A DNA stretch of 62,538 nt from an uncultured Muribaculaceae bacterium (GTDB taxonomy: Bacteria; Bacteroidota; Bacteroidia; Bacteroidales; Muribaculaceae), in the NCBI GenBank assembly GCA_910589425.1, contig CAJUSZ010000012.1:1-62538 (forward strand), in the 5' to 3' direction. Position 1 is the first letter of the stretch, and every line of letters starts with the position of its first letter. The position numbers and the translations under genes are program-made. The notes beneath the pieces were generated by a model. That model did no database searches. It was not told where the DNA came from and was given only the letters and a program-made list of their open reading frames with translations. Shown in pieces: positions 8,872 to 17,110 of this stretch.

Positions 8872-9423
8872 TCAGCCTACGATCTCCAACGAGATCAAAC
8901 CTCCGTCTTTGGCGCCACGGTAGGCACCGAGCGAAATGCCGTCGCGTACCACATCGCCGGCTATCAGCTCCTGGTTCAGTATCAGATGGGTGATCTTAAG
9001 CCTGTCGCCCGCTATCAGCTTGCTGTTTGTAGATTCGTCTACCTGAAATTCAAAATTACCGAGATATGTCATGACAATGACCCGCGAGGGATGATAGCTG
9101 AGGCGGATCTGCGTGCCTTCGGCAAGCTCTGCGACCTTGATGCTCTCCAGCGAAGTGAACTCCGACGTGTAGGAGCCTTCGCCGACGTCGTTGAGCAGCG
9201 CCTCGTGGCTCTCATAGCCGAGCCATTTGGCCAAAATGTCCATTGTGGAATTGTGAGGAGTGCGGTTGCGTTCCTTCGAATCGGCGCCTACCAGTCCGAA
9301 CATACGTTTCACGGTAGTTTCGCTTATGCCGATCGCGCTTCCCAACGGAGCGCAATCGGCTGAAAAAATCCGCTCTTTGCCATATTTGGCGAGTATCTTA
9401 TCAATTATGGATTGAGGAAGCAT
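8872..9423 (-). CDS. Putative HTH-like regulatory protein
   Basis: A 183-residue soluble protein I do not recognise by name. The N-terminal 75 residues are helical and contain GSAIGISETTVKRMFGLVG, which looks like a helix-turn-helix recognition segment, then STMDILAKWLGYESHEALL. The C-terminal half is beta-rich (LAEGTQIRLSYHPSRVIVMTYLGNFEFQV, then GDRLKITHLILNQELIAGDVV) and may be a ligand-binding barrel. It is convergent with the kinase gene and lies 49 nt after the secreted-protein gene at 9473, so it may be the last gene of that unit. The DNA-binding role is inferred from the HTH-like segment only. Confidence 0.6.
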   Translation of the reverse strand: MLPQSIIDKILAKYGKERIFSADCAPLGSAIGISETTVKRMFGLVGADSKERNRTPHNSTMDILAKWLGYESHEALLNDVGEGSYTSEFTSLESIKVAELAEGTQIRLSYHPSRVIVMTYLGNFEFQVDESTNSKLIAGDRLKITHLILNQELIAGDVVRDGISLGAYRGAKDGGLISLEIVG

Positions 9424-9472
9424 AACCCGGGATCCTGTGAACAGATGTATTGATTCTTCTAATATGAATAAA

Positions 9473-10285
9473 TTATGGATAAGTAATTTTTATTTCCACC
9501 ATAGACCAGCTACGAGAGATTTCAAGCTTTCCATTCCGGGGCAACTTGCCGCGGAATGAATAGATTTCTCCTGAGGAGACTCGTTTCATTGACCAGTTTT
9601 TATTGTTTTTCAGAGGCGAAATTAACTTGGAGGCATCTTCAATATCCAGGAAAATTATCGATATCTCCTTCTTGCCTTCCCCATCATCGGAGAAATCCTC
9701 ATAATATGTAATGTTACAATTTCCTTTTGTGAATTTATCCCCATACTCATCCTCAGAATGGGAAAAACCTCTCTTTTCCAGTTTCGGAGCGATATCAGCA
9801 TAACGCATATCCATGTCCTGACCCAGGAAATCTGACAGTTTTAATTGTGAGTCTGTGGTTGCGGCACTCTTTTTATGTGCTACATACGGAATTCTCCACC
9901 CAGGGTCTTTGGTATCTTTGGGAGCTATGAAGTAATTCCCTTTCTCATAGTATATATAAAATATGGTTTTGAACGGGCTGAGCGTCTTAAGGGGACCTTT
10001 AGGGAATGCAATGTCGAAAAGAGGGGAATCTGTATTGGCATAAATGAAACCTCTTCTTAAATCAGTTCCGTTTCCGTAAATTTTATTTGAGGGATCAGAG
10101 TTTTTATATATGATCAGGTCAGCAGCCCACTCATGTCTTTCAGACTCGTACACCTCAATAGTAAATTTCATTCCGTTGCTATCGGTGGCGACCAAAGTCA
10201 CAAACGGTTCCGCCGCATAAGCAGGAATCATGCAGACCAAAGCCGCCAGCACAGCCCACACTCTCGATATTTTAATCTTTCCCAT
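9473..10285 (-). CDS. Secreted hypothetical protein
   Basis: A 270-residue exported protein with a clear signal peptide (residues 1 to about 24, ending AYA). I recognise no family. The mature part is mostly beta-strand-like and includes a region near 155-200 (KLEKRGFSHSEDEYGDKF, then NITYYEDF) that resembles a repeated small alpha-beta unit. It follows the gene at 10311 by 25 nt on the minus strand and is probably transcribed with it from the repeated promoter block at 10858-10952. No catalytic motif is evident. It is probably periplasmic or at the cell surface. Confidence 0.6.
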   Translation of the reverse strand: MGKIKISRVWAVLAALVCMIPAYAAEPFVTLVATDSNGMKFTIEVYESERHEWAADLIIYKNSDPSNKIYGNGTDLRRGFIYANTDSPLFDIAFPKGPLKTLSPFKTIFYIYYEKGNYFIAPKDTKDPGWRIPYVAHKKSAATTDSQLKLSDFLGQDMDMRYADIAPKLEKRGFSHSEDEYGDKFTKGNCNITYYEDFSDDGEGKKEISIIFLDIEDASKLISPLKNNKNWSMKRVSSGEIYSFRGKLPRNGKLEISRSWSMVEIKITYP

Positions 10286-10310
10286 GAAAAGTGTCTTTTT
10301 TTCTTACAAA

Positions 10311-10793
10311 TTATTTCCTCTTGGATTTTTTCTTGGGCGTGGATTTCTTGGAAGCGGCGGATGCCCGTCTTGCCTTGATCCAGTCGCCGGAGTTACCCAT
10401 CAGTACACTGGCATTATATGAGGCACGGCCATCCTGGGAAATGATAATCTGGTCGGTCTTGACCGTTTCCGAAGGCAGGGCGTAACTGAATCTTACATAA
10501 TCGTAGGACTCGAAACACAGGTAGTACTCACCGTTAAACGACGTTACATGCCATTTTCCCACCAGGTTGCGCCCGTTGACCACTATGGTGGCGGGATTGA
10601 TGTGGGTTCCGTTTGATTTGTTGATGTTGAGGGTGATCCTGCGGTTCAGGTAATCGGTGATGATATATCTCCCCACCGGATTGTTGTTGTCAAATACCTT
10701 CTGAGCCTGAGCTGAAAAAGCAGTGAGCAGCATCAGGAGAAACGCAACGAAAAGACTACTTCTTTTCCAAAATTTATTCTCAGTTTTCATCAT
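10311..10793 (-). CDS. Secreted basic-tailed hypothetical protein
   Basis: A 160-residue exported protein. The signal peptide spans about residues 1-30 (hydrophobic SLFVAFLLMLLTAFSAQAQ). The middle is beta-rich (VGRYIITDYLNRRITLNINKS, GEYYLCFESYDYVRFSY), and the C-terminus is a Ser/Lys/Arg-rich basic tail. No family is recognised. It is the first gene of a unit with 10285-9473. Its upstream region shares about 95 bp with those of the two lipoprotein genes at 11787 and 14475, so the three units are probably co-regulated. Confidence 0.6.
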   Translation of the reverse strand: MMKTENKFWKRSSLFVAFLLMLLTAFSAQAQKVFDNNNPVGRYIITDYLNRRITLNINKSNGTHINPATIVVNGRNLVGKWHVTSFNGEYYLCFESYDYVRFSYALPSETVKTDQIIISQDGRASYNASVLMGNSGDWIKARRASAASKKSTPKKKSKRK

Positions 10794-10857
10794 GCTTGAG
10801 GTTAAAAGGTTTTCATGTCTACTGCCGGGTGAACCCGAGGATTCTCTAACGACACGG

Positions 10858-10952
10858 CAAATTTAGACATTTCCCGTGATAACTCCTGAGTTCATTTTGT
10901 TCATTTTTGATCGCCCGCCCGAAGCCACTCCGTATGTGCCGATCCACCCGGA
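10858..10952 (-). promoter_or_regulatory. Repeated promoter block, copy 1
   Basis: Minus-strand -7 box TAAATTTG (10858-10865) sits 65 nt before the ATG at 10793. The ~95 bp upstream of it recur almost unchanged at 11852 and 14540, including a GAAC-aaaat-GAAC direct repeat. No TTTG -33 element is present, which suggests an activator or special sigma factor. Confidence 0.65.
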
Positions 10953-10983
10953 GGTTACATACATATAGTAAACCCGCATTACA

Positions 10984-11035
10984 CACAAAAACAATCAACC
11001 GGACAGACGGCCAACAGCCTGCTCATCCGGTTGAT
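10984..11035 (-). terminator. Terminator of the 11065 lipoprotein gene
   Basis: ATCAACCGGA (10994-11003) pairs perfectly with TCCGGTTGAT (11026-11035). On the minus strand the stem is followed by TGTTTTTGTG. Confidence 0.8.
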
Positions 11036-11064
11036 CGTTTATAAGAGTTCGTTCAGGACAAGCC

Positions 11065-11787
11065 TTAATACGTATAGGAGCGAAATTGATACATCGTGTC
11101 GTAAGGCGTTGTCACTTTCCGCTTCACCCAGTTGCCTTTGTCATCATATTTATAATCCGAGTAGGTTTCGGTATATTTACCTCCTTCAAAAAACGGCATT
11201 TTCTTTCCGGAGAGTGATTTCGGAATGCCATTGCTGTCGTATGCGATGGTATATTCCTCAAGGCCAATCTCAAATGCGTCAAGATAAAGCATACCTTCAT
11301 CAACGCTTTTCTGAAAATCTTTCTCATTGAGAGTGAATCTGGTAGGGAGACCGTTCTCATACCCGATGTCGAACGTACCGGGGAAGCCAGCCCTCGTAGT
11401 TTTTATCGGGGTATCGCCAGAATACGACACATCATCGTCATCAGCCTTTAAATCAGGTGTGAATCTATACACGTAGATGCGGGTCTCCATTTCATCGAGT
11501 ACTTCGGATCTGAGCGCAGCCTCCACCTCAGACAGCTTTGCCGGATTCAGCCCCGGATTGTTTGCGAGATCTGAAATGGAGATGGACCATTCCTTTATCT
11601 CCTTCACCGGTGCCTTGAGGTTATACAGCTCCAGAGTTGTTCCGCCGGCTGCATGAGGCGCAGCCTCTTCGGTCTTGATGGAATCCAGTGGTTTTGTCGA
11701 TGAGGAATTGCCGCCGCAGGCAGAAAAAACAGTCATGCACCCCAAAAGAAGAAGGGATGATTTCTTACAAAGATGATGTTTGCTCAT
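11065..11787 (-). CDS. Lipoprotein, paralogue A
   Basis: A 240-residue lipoprotein. The signal peptide ends in a lipobox at VFSACGG (Cys near 25), followed by a Ser-rich linker. It is closely similar along its whole length to the product at 13807-14475: LYNLKAPVKEIKEWSIS, FDIGYENGLPTRFTL, EEYTIAYDSNGIPKSL and DDKGNWVKRKVTTP occur in both. The KYDDKGNW / YENGLP segments resemble short RHS/YD-type beta units seen in other Bacteroidales lipoproteins, but I assign no function. It appears monocistronic, with the repeated promoter block upstream and its own terminator. Confidence 0.75.
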   Translation of the reverse strand: MSKHHLCKKSSLLLLGCMTVFSACGGNSSSTKPLDSIKTEEAAPHAAGGTTLELYNLKAPVKEIKEWSISISDLANNPGLNPAKLSEVEAALRSEVLDEMETRIYVYRFTPDLKADDDDVSYSGDTPIKTTRAGFPGTFDIGYENGLPTRFTLNEKDFQKSVDEGMLYLDAFEIGLEEYTIAYDSNGIPKSLSGKKMPFFEGGKYTETYSDYKYDDKGNWVKRKVTTPYDTMYQFRSYTY

Positions 11788-11851
11788 AATGCTGGAAATA
11801 AAAAAATTTACAATTACAGGTGGGTGAATCCGACATTTTTCGCCGGGATTA

Positions 11852-11946
11852 CAAATTTAGTCATTTTCCGCGACAATCCCTGAGTTCATTTTGTTCATTT
11901 TCCGATCACCCGCCTGAAGCACCTCCGGATCTGCCGATCCGCCCGG
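11852..11946 (-). promoter_or_regulatory. Repeated promoter block, copy 2
   Basis: TAAATTTG on the minus strand (11852-11859) lies 65 nt before the ATG at 11787. Homology to copy 3 continues through the leader to the start codon, so leader and promoter were duplicated together. Confidence 0.65.
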
Positions 11947-11972
11947 AAGCGACTGGCATATATCACAAGCCT

Positions 11973-13817
11973 TTAATCATCATAGTAGAACAAGACATTC
12001 AATTGATTTTCAAGATAGTGTTTCATCGAATATTTAGCCGAGCGGGGAAACGTTCTGGAATTGATCTTCTTACCGCCTAAAGTCCATATCTCAATCAGCT
12101 CTCCGGCGGATGTGGAACGATAAACGCCGATCTTCTTGTCGGGCCATCTGCCCTCGCCGAAAAATATTTTATCTTCATAGGCACACGGTATGACAATTCT
12201 CCTGCTCTGAAGATTCAGGATGCCCATACTTCCATTCTTGTAAACCTTGCACCATTTGCCTTCTTCGCCGGAAAGGAAACTGGCTTCGTCTATAGTTCCG
12301 GCAGGAATTACCACCCCTCCCTTGTTATCCATTATCATGGTTGCCCCCGACATGGTTTTCAACAGATAAAAATTGGGGTCGGTATAAGCGTTCGCTACTC
12401 TGATTTCACGGTATGCCGGAGCGATGATCCGGTTGCCGTAATCATCATAAAGGCCAACTTTACCGTCTACATAGGCATATATATGCCCCCACTGACGCCT
12501 AAAGCCATCATACAACGGAGGAATTACCTCTCCCTGCCCTTCCACATACAATCCGACTTTACCATTCTTAGACACGATGAAATCATTCACCGTAAGATTT
12601 CCTTGTGTTGAATGCCAGAATCCATCATATTGGCTCAAGTCTGAGACACCCTCCATATTCAGCATAATCTCTTCGCCGTCTACCTTGGCTATGAGAAAGT
12701 CATACCTGGTGCAGACATTCTCAAGAGAGTAATGCACAAGTTCTTTTCCGGAATTACCAAACAGGCTTTTTCCCATCGAGCTTTGGGAAACTACAATGAA
12801 ATTCGGATAAATATTTCCAAACTCGTTGACGAATTCCGCGATGTCAGGTTCAAATATAGGCTGCTGACTTTTCATGGTTACTTTCCAGAGCGCCTCCCCA
12901 TTATATGTTCCGGCATTTTTATCGATCCTGATGTCGCTTAATCTGAAAGGCAGTATTGTCCTTGATGATGTCTCCAGACTTTTCAGATTATATTCCGGAT
13001 GGGTAATGACATATATGGGACTGGGACCGTCAACCAGCGACTGCACATAGTAAAAATTGTCATCATTTACTCTGAGAGCATAATTCTTTGTCCCCGAGAG
13101 CGAGCTATATGTCCCATCCAAGCCGGTTCCGGATTTTTCCCATATATCTCCCGATGAGAGGTCGATAAGTATCACGGCTGCATCACCTTTCGCAGCCTTG
13201 ATGAAACGTCGTTGAGCGATGCGGACAGTCTTCGCCGCTGTCACTTTCTCCAGGATCTTTTTGCGGTCAGGGCGTGGAGAGTAAATGGATCCGTTGAAAA
13301 GAACATAGTCATCGGGAAGTTTGACATACTCCGGGCCGCTATCTTTCATATCATAGACCGGCACCACGGCATCAAAACCTATGAGCTTCATCCACATGCC
13401 TGTATGGCTTTGTCCATACCAGCACTTATCCGGACCATAAAACACATTACGCCAAGATGCAGTATAATATTTTGTATCGGAATGCTGGGAAAAGAATACG
13501 CCATCCTCACTTGCCCAGAAATAAACGTTGCCTATTATGCTCGTTAAAGGAGGAAACAGTATTTTCTTATATTTACATGGCAAATACAGCTGACCTTCCT
13601 GATTGACAACACCGTATTTACCATTTTTCCTCAACAGCGCGTATTTGCCACCCTTGAATGGAAAAATAGTATCGTATTTTGCCTTCAGAAGAACCTTTTC
13701 TGTGACTTTGTCCACCAAACCGTATTTCCCTTTCTTGCTGAAAATTCCCGGTGAGGCGGCAAGTGCCTGCGAAACCGAGGCCAACCCCAGAAGCAGCAAG
13801 GCCAATTTAATATACAT
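11973..13817 (-). CDS. WG-repeat secreted protein
   Basis: A 614-residue exported protein with a signal peptide (residues 1 to about 20). It contains several WG (KWG)-type beta repeats: GIFSKKGKYGLVDK, LLRKNGKYGVVNQEGQLYLPCKY, VSKNGKVGLYVEGQGEVIPPLYDGF, YVDGKVGLYDDYGNRIIAPAY and NGSMGILNLQSRRIVIPCAYED. Between the N- and C-terminal repeat blocks is a long unrecognised stretch. Its start overlaps the end of the upstream lipoprotein gene by 11 nt, so the two are translationally coupled in one operon. WG repeats probably form a scaffold for binding; the partner is unknown. Confidence 0.75.
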   Translation of the reverse strand: MYIKLALLLLGLASVSQALAASPGIFSKKGKYGLVDKVTEKVLLKAKYDTIFPFKGGKYALLRKNGKYGVVNQEGQLYLPCKYKKILFPPLTSIIGNVYFWASEDGVFFSQHSDTKYYTASWRNVFYGPDKCWYGQSHTGMWMKLIGFDAVVPVYDMKDSGPEYVKLPDDYVLFNGSIYSPRPDRKKILEKVTAAKTVRIAQRRFIKAAKGDAAVILIDLSSGDIWEKSGTGLDGTYSSLSGTKNYALRVNDDNFYYVQSLVDGPSPIYVITHPEYNLKSLETSSRTILPFRLSDIRIDKNAGTYNGEALWKVTMKSQQPIFEPDIAEFVNEFGNIYPNFIVVSQSSMGKSLFGNSGKELVHYSLENVCTRYDFLIAKVDGEEIMLNMEGVSDLSQYDGFWHSTQGNLTVNDFIVSKNGKVGLYVEGQGEVIPPLYDGFRRQWGHIYAYVDGKVGLYDDYGNRIIAPAYREIRVANAYTDPNFYLLKTMSGATMIMDNKGGVVIPAGTIDEASFLSGEEGKWCKVYKNGSMGILNLQSRRIVIPCAYEDKIFFGEGRWPDKKIGVYRSTSAGELIEIWTLGGKKINSRTFPRSAKYSMKHYLENQLNVLFYYDD

Positions 13818-14475
13818 AGCAGCGATACTGATACAGCGTGTCGGAAGGCGTTGTCACTTTCCGCTTCACCCAGTTGCCTTTGTCATCATATTCATAATCC
13901 GAATAGGTTTCGGTATATTCATATCCTTCAATACGTTTACCACCTTCAAAAAACGGCATTGTCTTTCCAGTTAGCGATTTCGGGATGCCATTGCTGTCGT
14001 ATGCGATGGTATATTCCTCAAACACGTCAGAAACATCTTCACCAACGTTTTTCTTAGAATCTTCCTTATCGAGAGTGAATCTGGTAGGTAGACCGTTCTC
14101 ATATCCGATGTCGAACGTACCGGACATGCCTGCTTTCTGCGTTTTTATCGGAGTATCGCCAGAATATGCCACAACATCGGATACAGAGCTATCAACCTTT
14201 GAATCAGGCTTGAATCTGTATACATAGACATCGGTCAGAATTACGTCTGCGATCTCGGGGGAGAGAGAGATGGACCATTCCTTGATCTCCTTCACCGGCG
14301 TCTTGAGATTATACAGCTCCAGAGTTGTTCCGCCGGCTGCATGAGGCGCAGCCTCTTCGGTCTTGATGGAATCCTGTGATTTTGTCGATGAGGAACTGCC
14401 GCCACAGGCAGAAAAAACAGCCAGACACCCCAAAAGAAGAAGGGGTGATTTCTTACAAAGATGATGTTTGCTCAT
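13807..14475 (-). CDS. Lipoprotein, paralogue B
   Basis: A 222-residue lipoprotein nearly identical over long stretches to the 11065-11787 product. It has the same signal peptide and lipobox (FSACGG) and the same C-terminal YEYDDKGNWVKRKVTTPSDT segment. The two differ mainly in the loop near residues 65-85, where this copy is shorter. It is the first gene of a two-gene unit with the WG-repeat gene, which it overlaps by 11 nt. Its upstream region matches that of paralogue A over promoter and leader, indicating a recent duplication. The function is unknown; the location is likely the outer membrane or periplasm. Confidence 0.75.
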   Translation of the reverse strand: MSKHHLCKKSPLLLLGCLAVFSACGGSSSSTKSQDSIKTEEAAPHAAGGTTLELYNLKTPVKEIKEWSISLSPEIADVILTDVYVYRFKPDSKVDSSVSDVVAYSGDTPIKTQKAGMSGTFDIGYENGLPTRFTLDKEDSKKNVGEDVSDVFEEYTIAYDSNGIPKSLTGKTMPFFEGGKRIEGYEYTETYSDYEYDDKGNWVKRKVTTPSDTLYQYRCYVY

Positions 14476-14539
14476 AATGCTGGAAATAAAAAAAATTACA
14501 ATTACAGGTGGGTGAATCCGACATTTTCCGCCGGGATTA

Positions 14540-14633
14540 CAAATTTAGTCATTTCCCGCGACAATCCCTTAGTTCATTTTGTTCATTTTCTGATCTCCCG
14601 CCTGAAGCACCTCAGGCTCTGCCGATACGCCCG
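14540..14633 (-). promoter_or_regulatory. Repeated promoter block, copy 3
   Basis: TAAATTTG on the minus strand (14540-14547), 65 nt before the ATG at 14475, the same distance as in copies 1 and 2. It carries the same GTTCATTTT direct repeat just upstream. Confidence 0.65.
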
Positions 14634-14764
14634 GCGGCAACAAGACAAGGTTCCTCATGATCAAGAACCCACGTTAATAACAAATTAGGATTATTTTGCT
14701 GAATTTCCTCTAATAAATCCAAGACTTTCTTATTCCCCGGGAGTAAAAATCGCGTTTTTTTATC

Positions 14765-14772
14765 TAACTTTG
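14765..14772 (+). promoter_or_regulatory. -7 box for the ParB-AAA operon
   Basis: TAACTTTG matches TAnnTTTG. The start would be near 14779, about 205 nt before the ATG at 14983, with MITE copy 1 inside the leader. No good -33 is visible. Confidence 0.45.
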
Positions 14773-14829
14773 CAAAGCTCTCTGAAAATGGTTATACAAA
14801 ACGCTTAATTGCGTTTATAGTATAAAAAA

Positions 14830-14975
14830 TAAGTAACTCTTTAAAATCTGCTTATATCAGATTATGCCGGATTTTTGAGAATTGGGAATATACAGGAAAG
14901 ACAAATAAGACGATATAAGCCCATAGGGTTACTGACAGGAATTTTAAATTACAACTGATTTTAAAAAGTTACTTA
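14830..14975. mobile_element. MITE-like element, copy 1 (internally deleted)
   Basis: Terminal inverted repeats TAAGTAACTCTTTAAAAT (14830-14847) and ATTTTAAAAAGTTACTTA (14958-14975) match at 17 of 18 positions. Counting the outer TA as a target duplication, the element is AGTAACT...AGTTACT flanked by TA, as for IS630/mariner-type MITEs. Its interior matches copy 2 in the same orientation but lacks a 48-bp core. Confidence 0.8.
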
Positions 14976-14982
14976 TTCATTT

Positions 14983-17100
14983 ATGAACACAAAGAATATC
15001 AGAAAACATATAAACCGGCTTCTGCTTGATCCGAATAATTATCGCTTTATTGATCATCAGTACTATACTGCGGTTGATCCGAGCAAGATTGCTGACACCA
15101 CCATCCAGCAGAGGACAGCCGGATTTCTGCGTGGGAAAAACAACGAGAATATCGAAGACCTGATCAACAGCTTCAAAACCAATGGAATTCTCAGGCAGGA
15201 TCCCATACAGGTGAAGAAGTTAAATGAAGAAAACTATGTAGTCATTGAAGGAAACCGTAGGGTAGCCACCTTGAAATATCTGTATGACATAGTCAAGAAT
15301 CATGGTGCTGTCGGCGTGTTGACCGAGAACGATTTCAAAAGCATCGAGCTTATTGAAATCGAAGGGGAGGACAAGCAGCAGGAGCTGATAGCAATGGGTC
15401 TCAACCATATCGGAGGCAAAAAAAAATGGAGCCCTCTCAATCAGTCGAAACTGATTCAAGACCTTATTATCACACATGGCATGTCAACCACCGAGATCTG
15501 CAACGCTCTGGGTATCTCCAAACAATTGCTCAATAAGAGTCTACGCACTTTGGCCTTGATCGAGGCCTACAGGAACAGCGATTATGGTGATCAGTTCGAG
15601 ACGACCATGTACTCAATTTTTGAAGAAATCGTCAAGAGTCCTGCGCTCAGACAATGGTTAGGTTGGGATGAAAAGGAAATGGAATGCAGAGATGCGGTAA
15701 ATCAGGAAAGAATATTCAGTTGGATTTCTAAAACAGATATGGATGATGACTCCTGTGACTCCCGTAGTGTGGAACTTCCAATCATAACCAAGAGTAGTGA
15801 GATCAGGGAACTTGCCAAGTTTATTTCTGATCCAAAGGCAATCTCCACTATGGAAGAAACCAGAAGCATCACAAAAGGTTTCATTGACAGTGAGGCATTA
15901 GGGGAATCGCGTATTCAGAATGCTATTAAGAATATACGGTCTGAAGTAGATACCGCTTTAAAATTCATCGATTTTATCACACCTGAAAACAAAAGGGGCT
16001 TTGAGAAACTGCAAGGTAAACTGAAACTACTATTGTCCGATCCCGCTTCGGGGATGAGATTGTCATCGTCAGCAGACATAAAGCCCCTGGATATAAAGGT
16101 GATTTCTCATTTCTCAGAAGCTTACGTAGAATCTTATCGAAGAATCAAGGATATAAAGCTTGCCAATCTAAAGCGTATCAATCTTTTTGTCGGGCCAAAC
16201 AATTCAGGAAAGACATCTGTCCTGGAATGCTTTTACCTGATGACACGACTGAACGACCTGGCTGCGTTTCTCGAAGCAGAACAATTAAGAAGCAAATCGG
16301 AGGAATTCAATCCTGAAGCTATAGTAAGTAATATTCCATCGCACATTGACATAACCGGAATTTTCAACGGATCTCCAACTAAAATATCGCTTACCAAAGA
16401 GAATACCGAAGAAAATATTGACCGCACGGCTTATTTGACAACTATATTTGCAGACACCGCACACGGAGAACAGGAATGGAAATCTTATGCCAATGTGTAC
16501 CAGAACAGCGACCCACAGATTTTCTACACCTCTGCAGCACATCTGTGCAAGTCTTGTTTCACAAGTCCGTACTTACATAACCGGAAGAAAGTGCAAGAAG
16601 CCCACAAATTTGCGGTGGAAAACAAAATCTTAAGAAGAATTATCGATTTTCTAAAAAGAGAAGTAGATTCCAATATTGAAAATATTGAGCAGATCTCCCT
16701 CAATGGCGACTCAAGGTTCATAGTCTCGTCGAGCCTGCATTCTTCCGGGATTGACATCACCAAATATGGAGAAGGGCTGCAACGTATTTTTGAAATTGCA
16801 CTATTACTTGCATACTGCAACAACGGAGTGCTGTGCATTGACGAAATTGACAGTGGCATCCACAATAAGCTCCTCAAGAAATTCACAAAATTTGTCTTGG
16901 ATCTGGCATCTGAGTTTAATGTCCAGGTGTTCGTATCGACACACAGCAAAGAATGTGTCGACGCTTTTGCCGCTCTTGATTCCGAAGAGCTGATGGCCTA
17001 TAAAATGAAATTCAAGGAGGATCATTCCCTTGATTTCCGCTTCATTGGTGGGAAACGGCTGAATGAGCTGGTAGAAGAAATGGATATTGATATTAGATAA
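14983..17100 (+). CDS. ParB-like / HTH / AAA-ATPase fusion, candidate defence ATPase
   Basis: A 705-residue multidomain protein. Residues about 10-130 are ParB/Srx-like, with the VIEGNRRVATLKYL signature (87-100). A helix-turn-helix follows at about 166-185 (MSTTEICNALGISKQLLNKSL), then a helical linker. From about 390 there is an OLD/AAA_15-type ATPase with Walker A GPNNSGKTS (404-412), Walker B GVLCIDEIDSG (near 620) and H-loop VFVSTHSKE (near 645). The next gene, 10 nt downstream, encodes a TOPRIM-like protein, so ATPase and nuclease are split as in PARIS-type or class 4 OLD-like systems. The ParB and HTH domains are an unusual addition. A phage-defence role is inferred from this pairing. 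Confidence 0.85.
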   Translation: MNTKNIRKHINRLLLDPNNYRFIDHQYYTAVDPSKIADTTIQQRTAGFLRGKNNENIEDLINSFKTNGILRQDPIQVKKLNEENYVVIEGNRRVATLKYLYDIVKNHGAVGVLTENDFKSIELIEIEGEDKQQELIAMGLNHIGGKKKWSPLNQSKLIQDLIITHGMSTTEICNALGISKQLLNKSLRTLALIEAYRNSDYGDQFETTMYSIFEEIVKSPALRQWLGWDEKEMECRDAVNQERIFSWISKTDMDDDSCDSRSVELPIITKSSEIRELAKFISDPKAISTMEETRSITKGFIDSEALGESRIQNAIKNIRSEVDTALKFIDFITPENKRGFEKLQGKLKLLLSDPASGMRLSSSADIKPLDIKVISHFSEAYVESYRRIKDIKLANLKRINLFVGPNNSGKTSVLECFYLMTRLNDLAAFLEAEQLRSKSEEFNPEAIVSNIPSHIDITGIFNGSPTKISLTKENTEENIDRTAYLTTIFADTAHGEQEWKSYANVYQNSDPQIFYTSAAHLCKSCFTSPYLHNRKKVQEAHKFAVENKILRRIIDFLKREVDSNIENIEQISLNGDSRFIVSSSLHSSGIDITKYGEGLQRIFEIALLLAYCNNGVLCIDEIDSGIHNKLLKKFTKFVLDLASEFNVQVFVSTHSKECVDAFAALDSEELMAYKMKFKEDHSLDFRFIGGKRLNELVEEMDIDIR

Positions 17101-17110
17101 GTTCTGAATC

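Noticed and set aside
14983..17100. Chromosome or plasmid partition ParB
   Set aside because: No ParA gene or parS-like cluster nearby, and the ATPase half belongs to OLD/AAA_15 proteins and not to partition ATPases.
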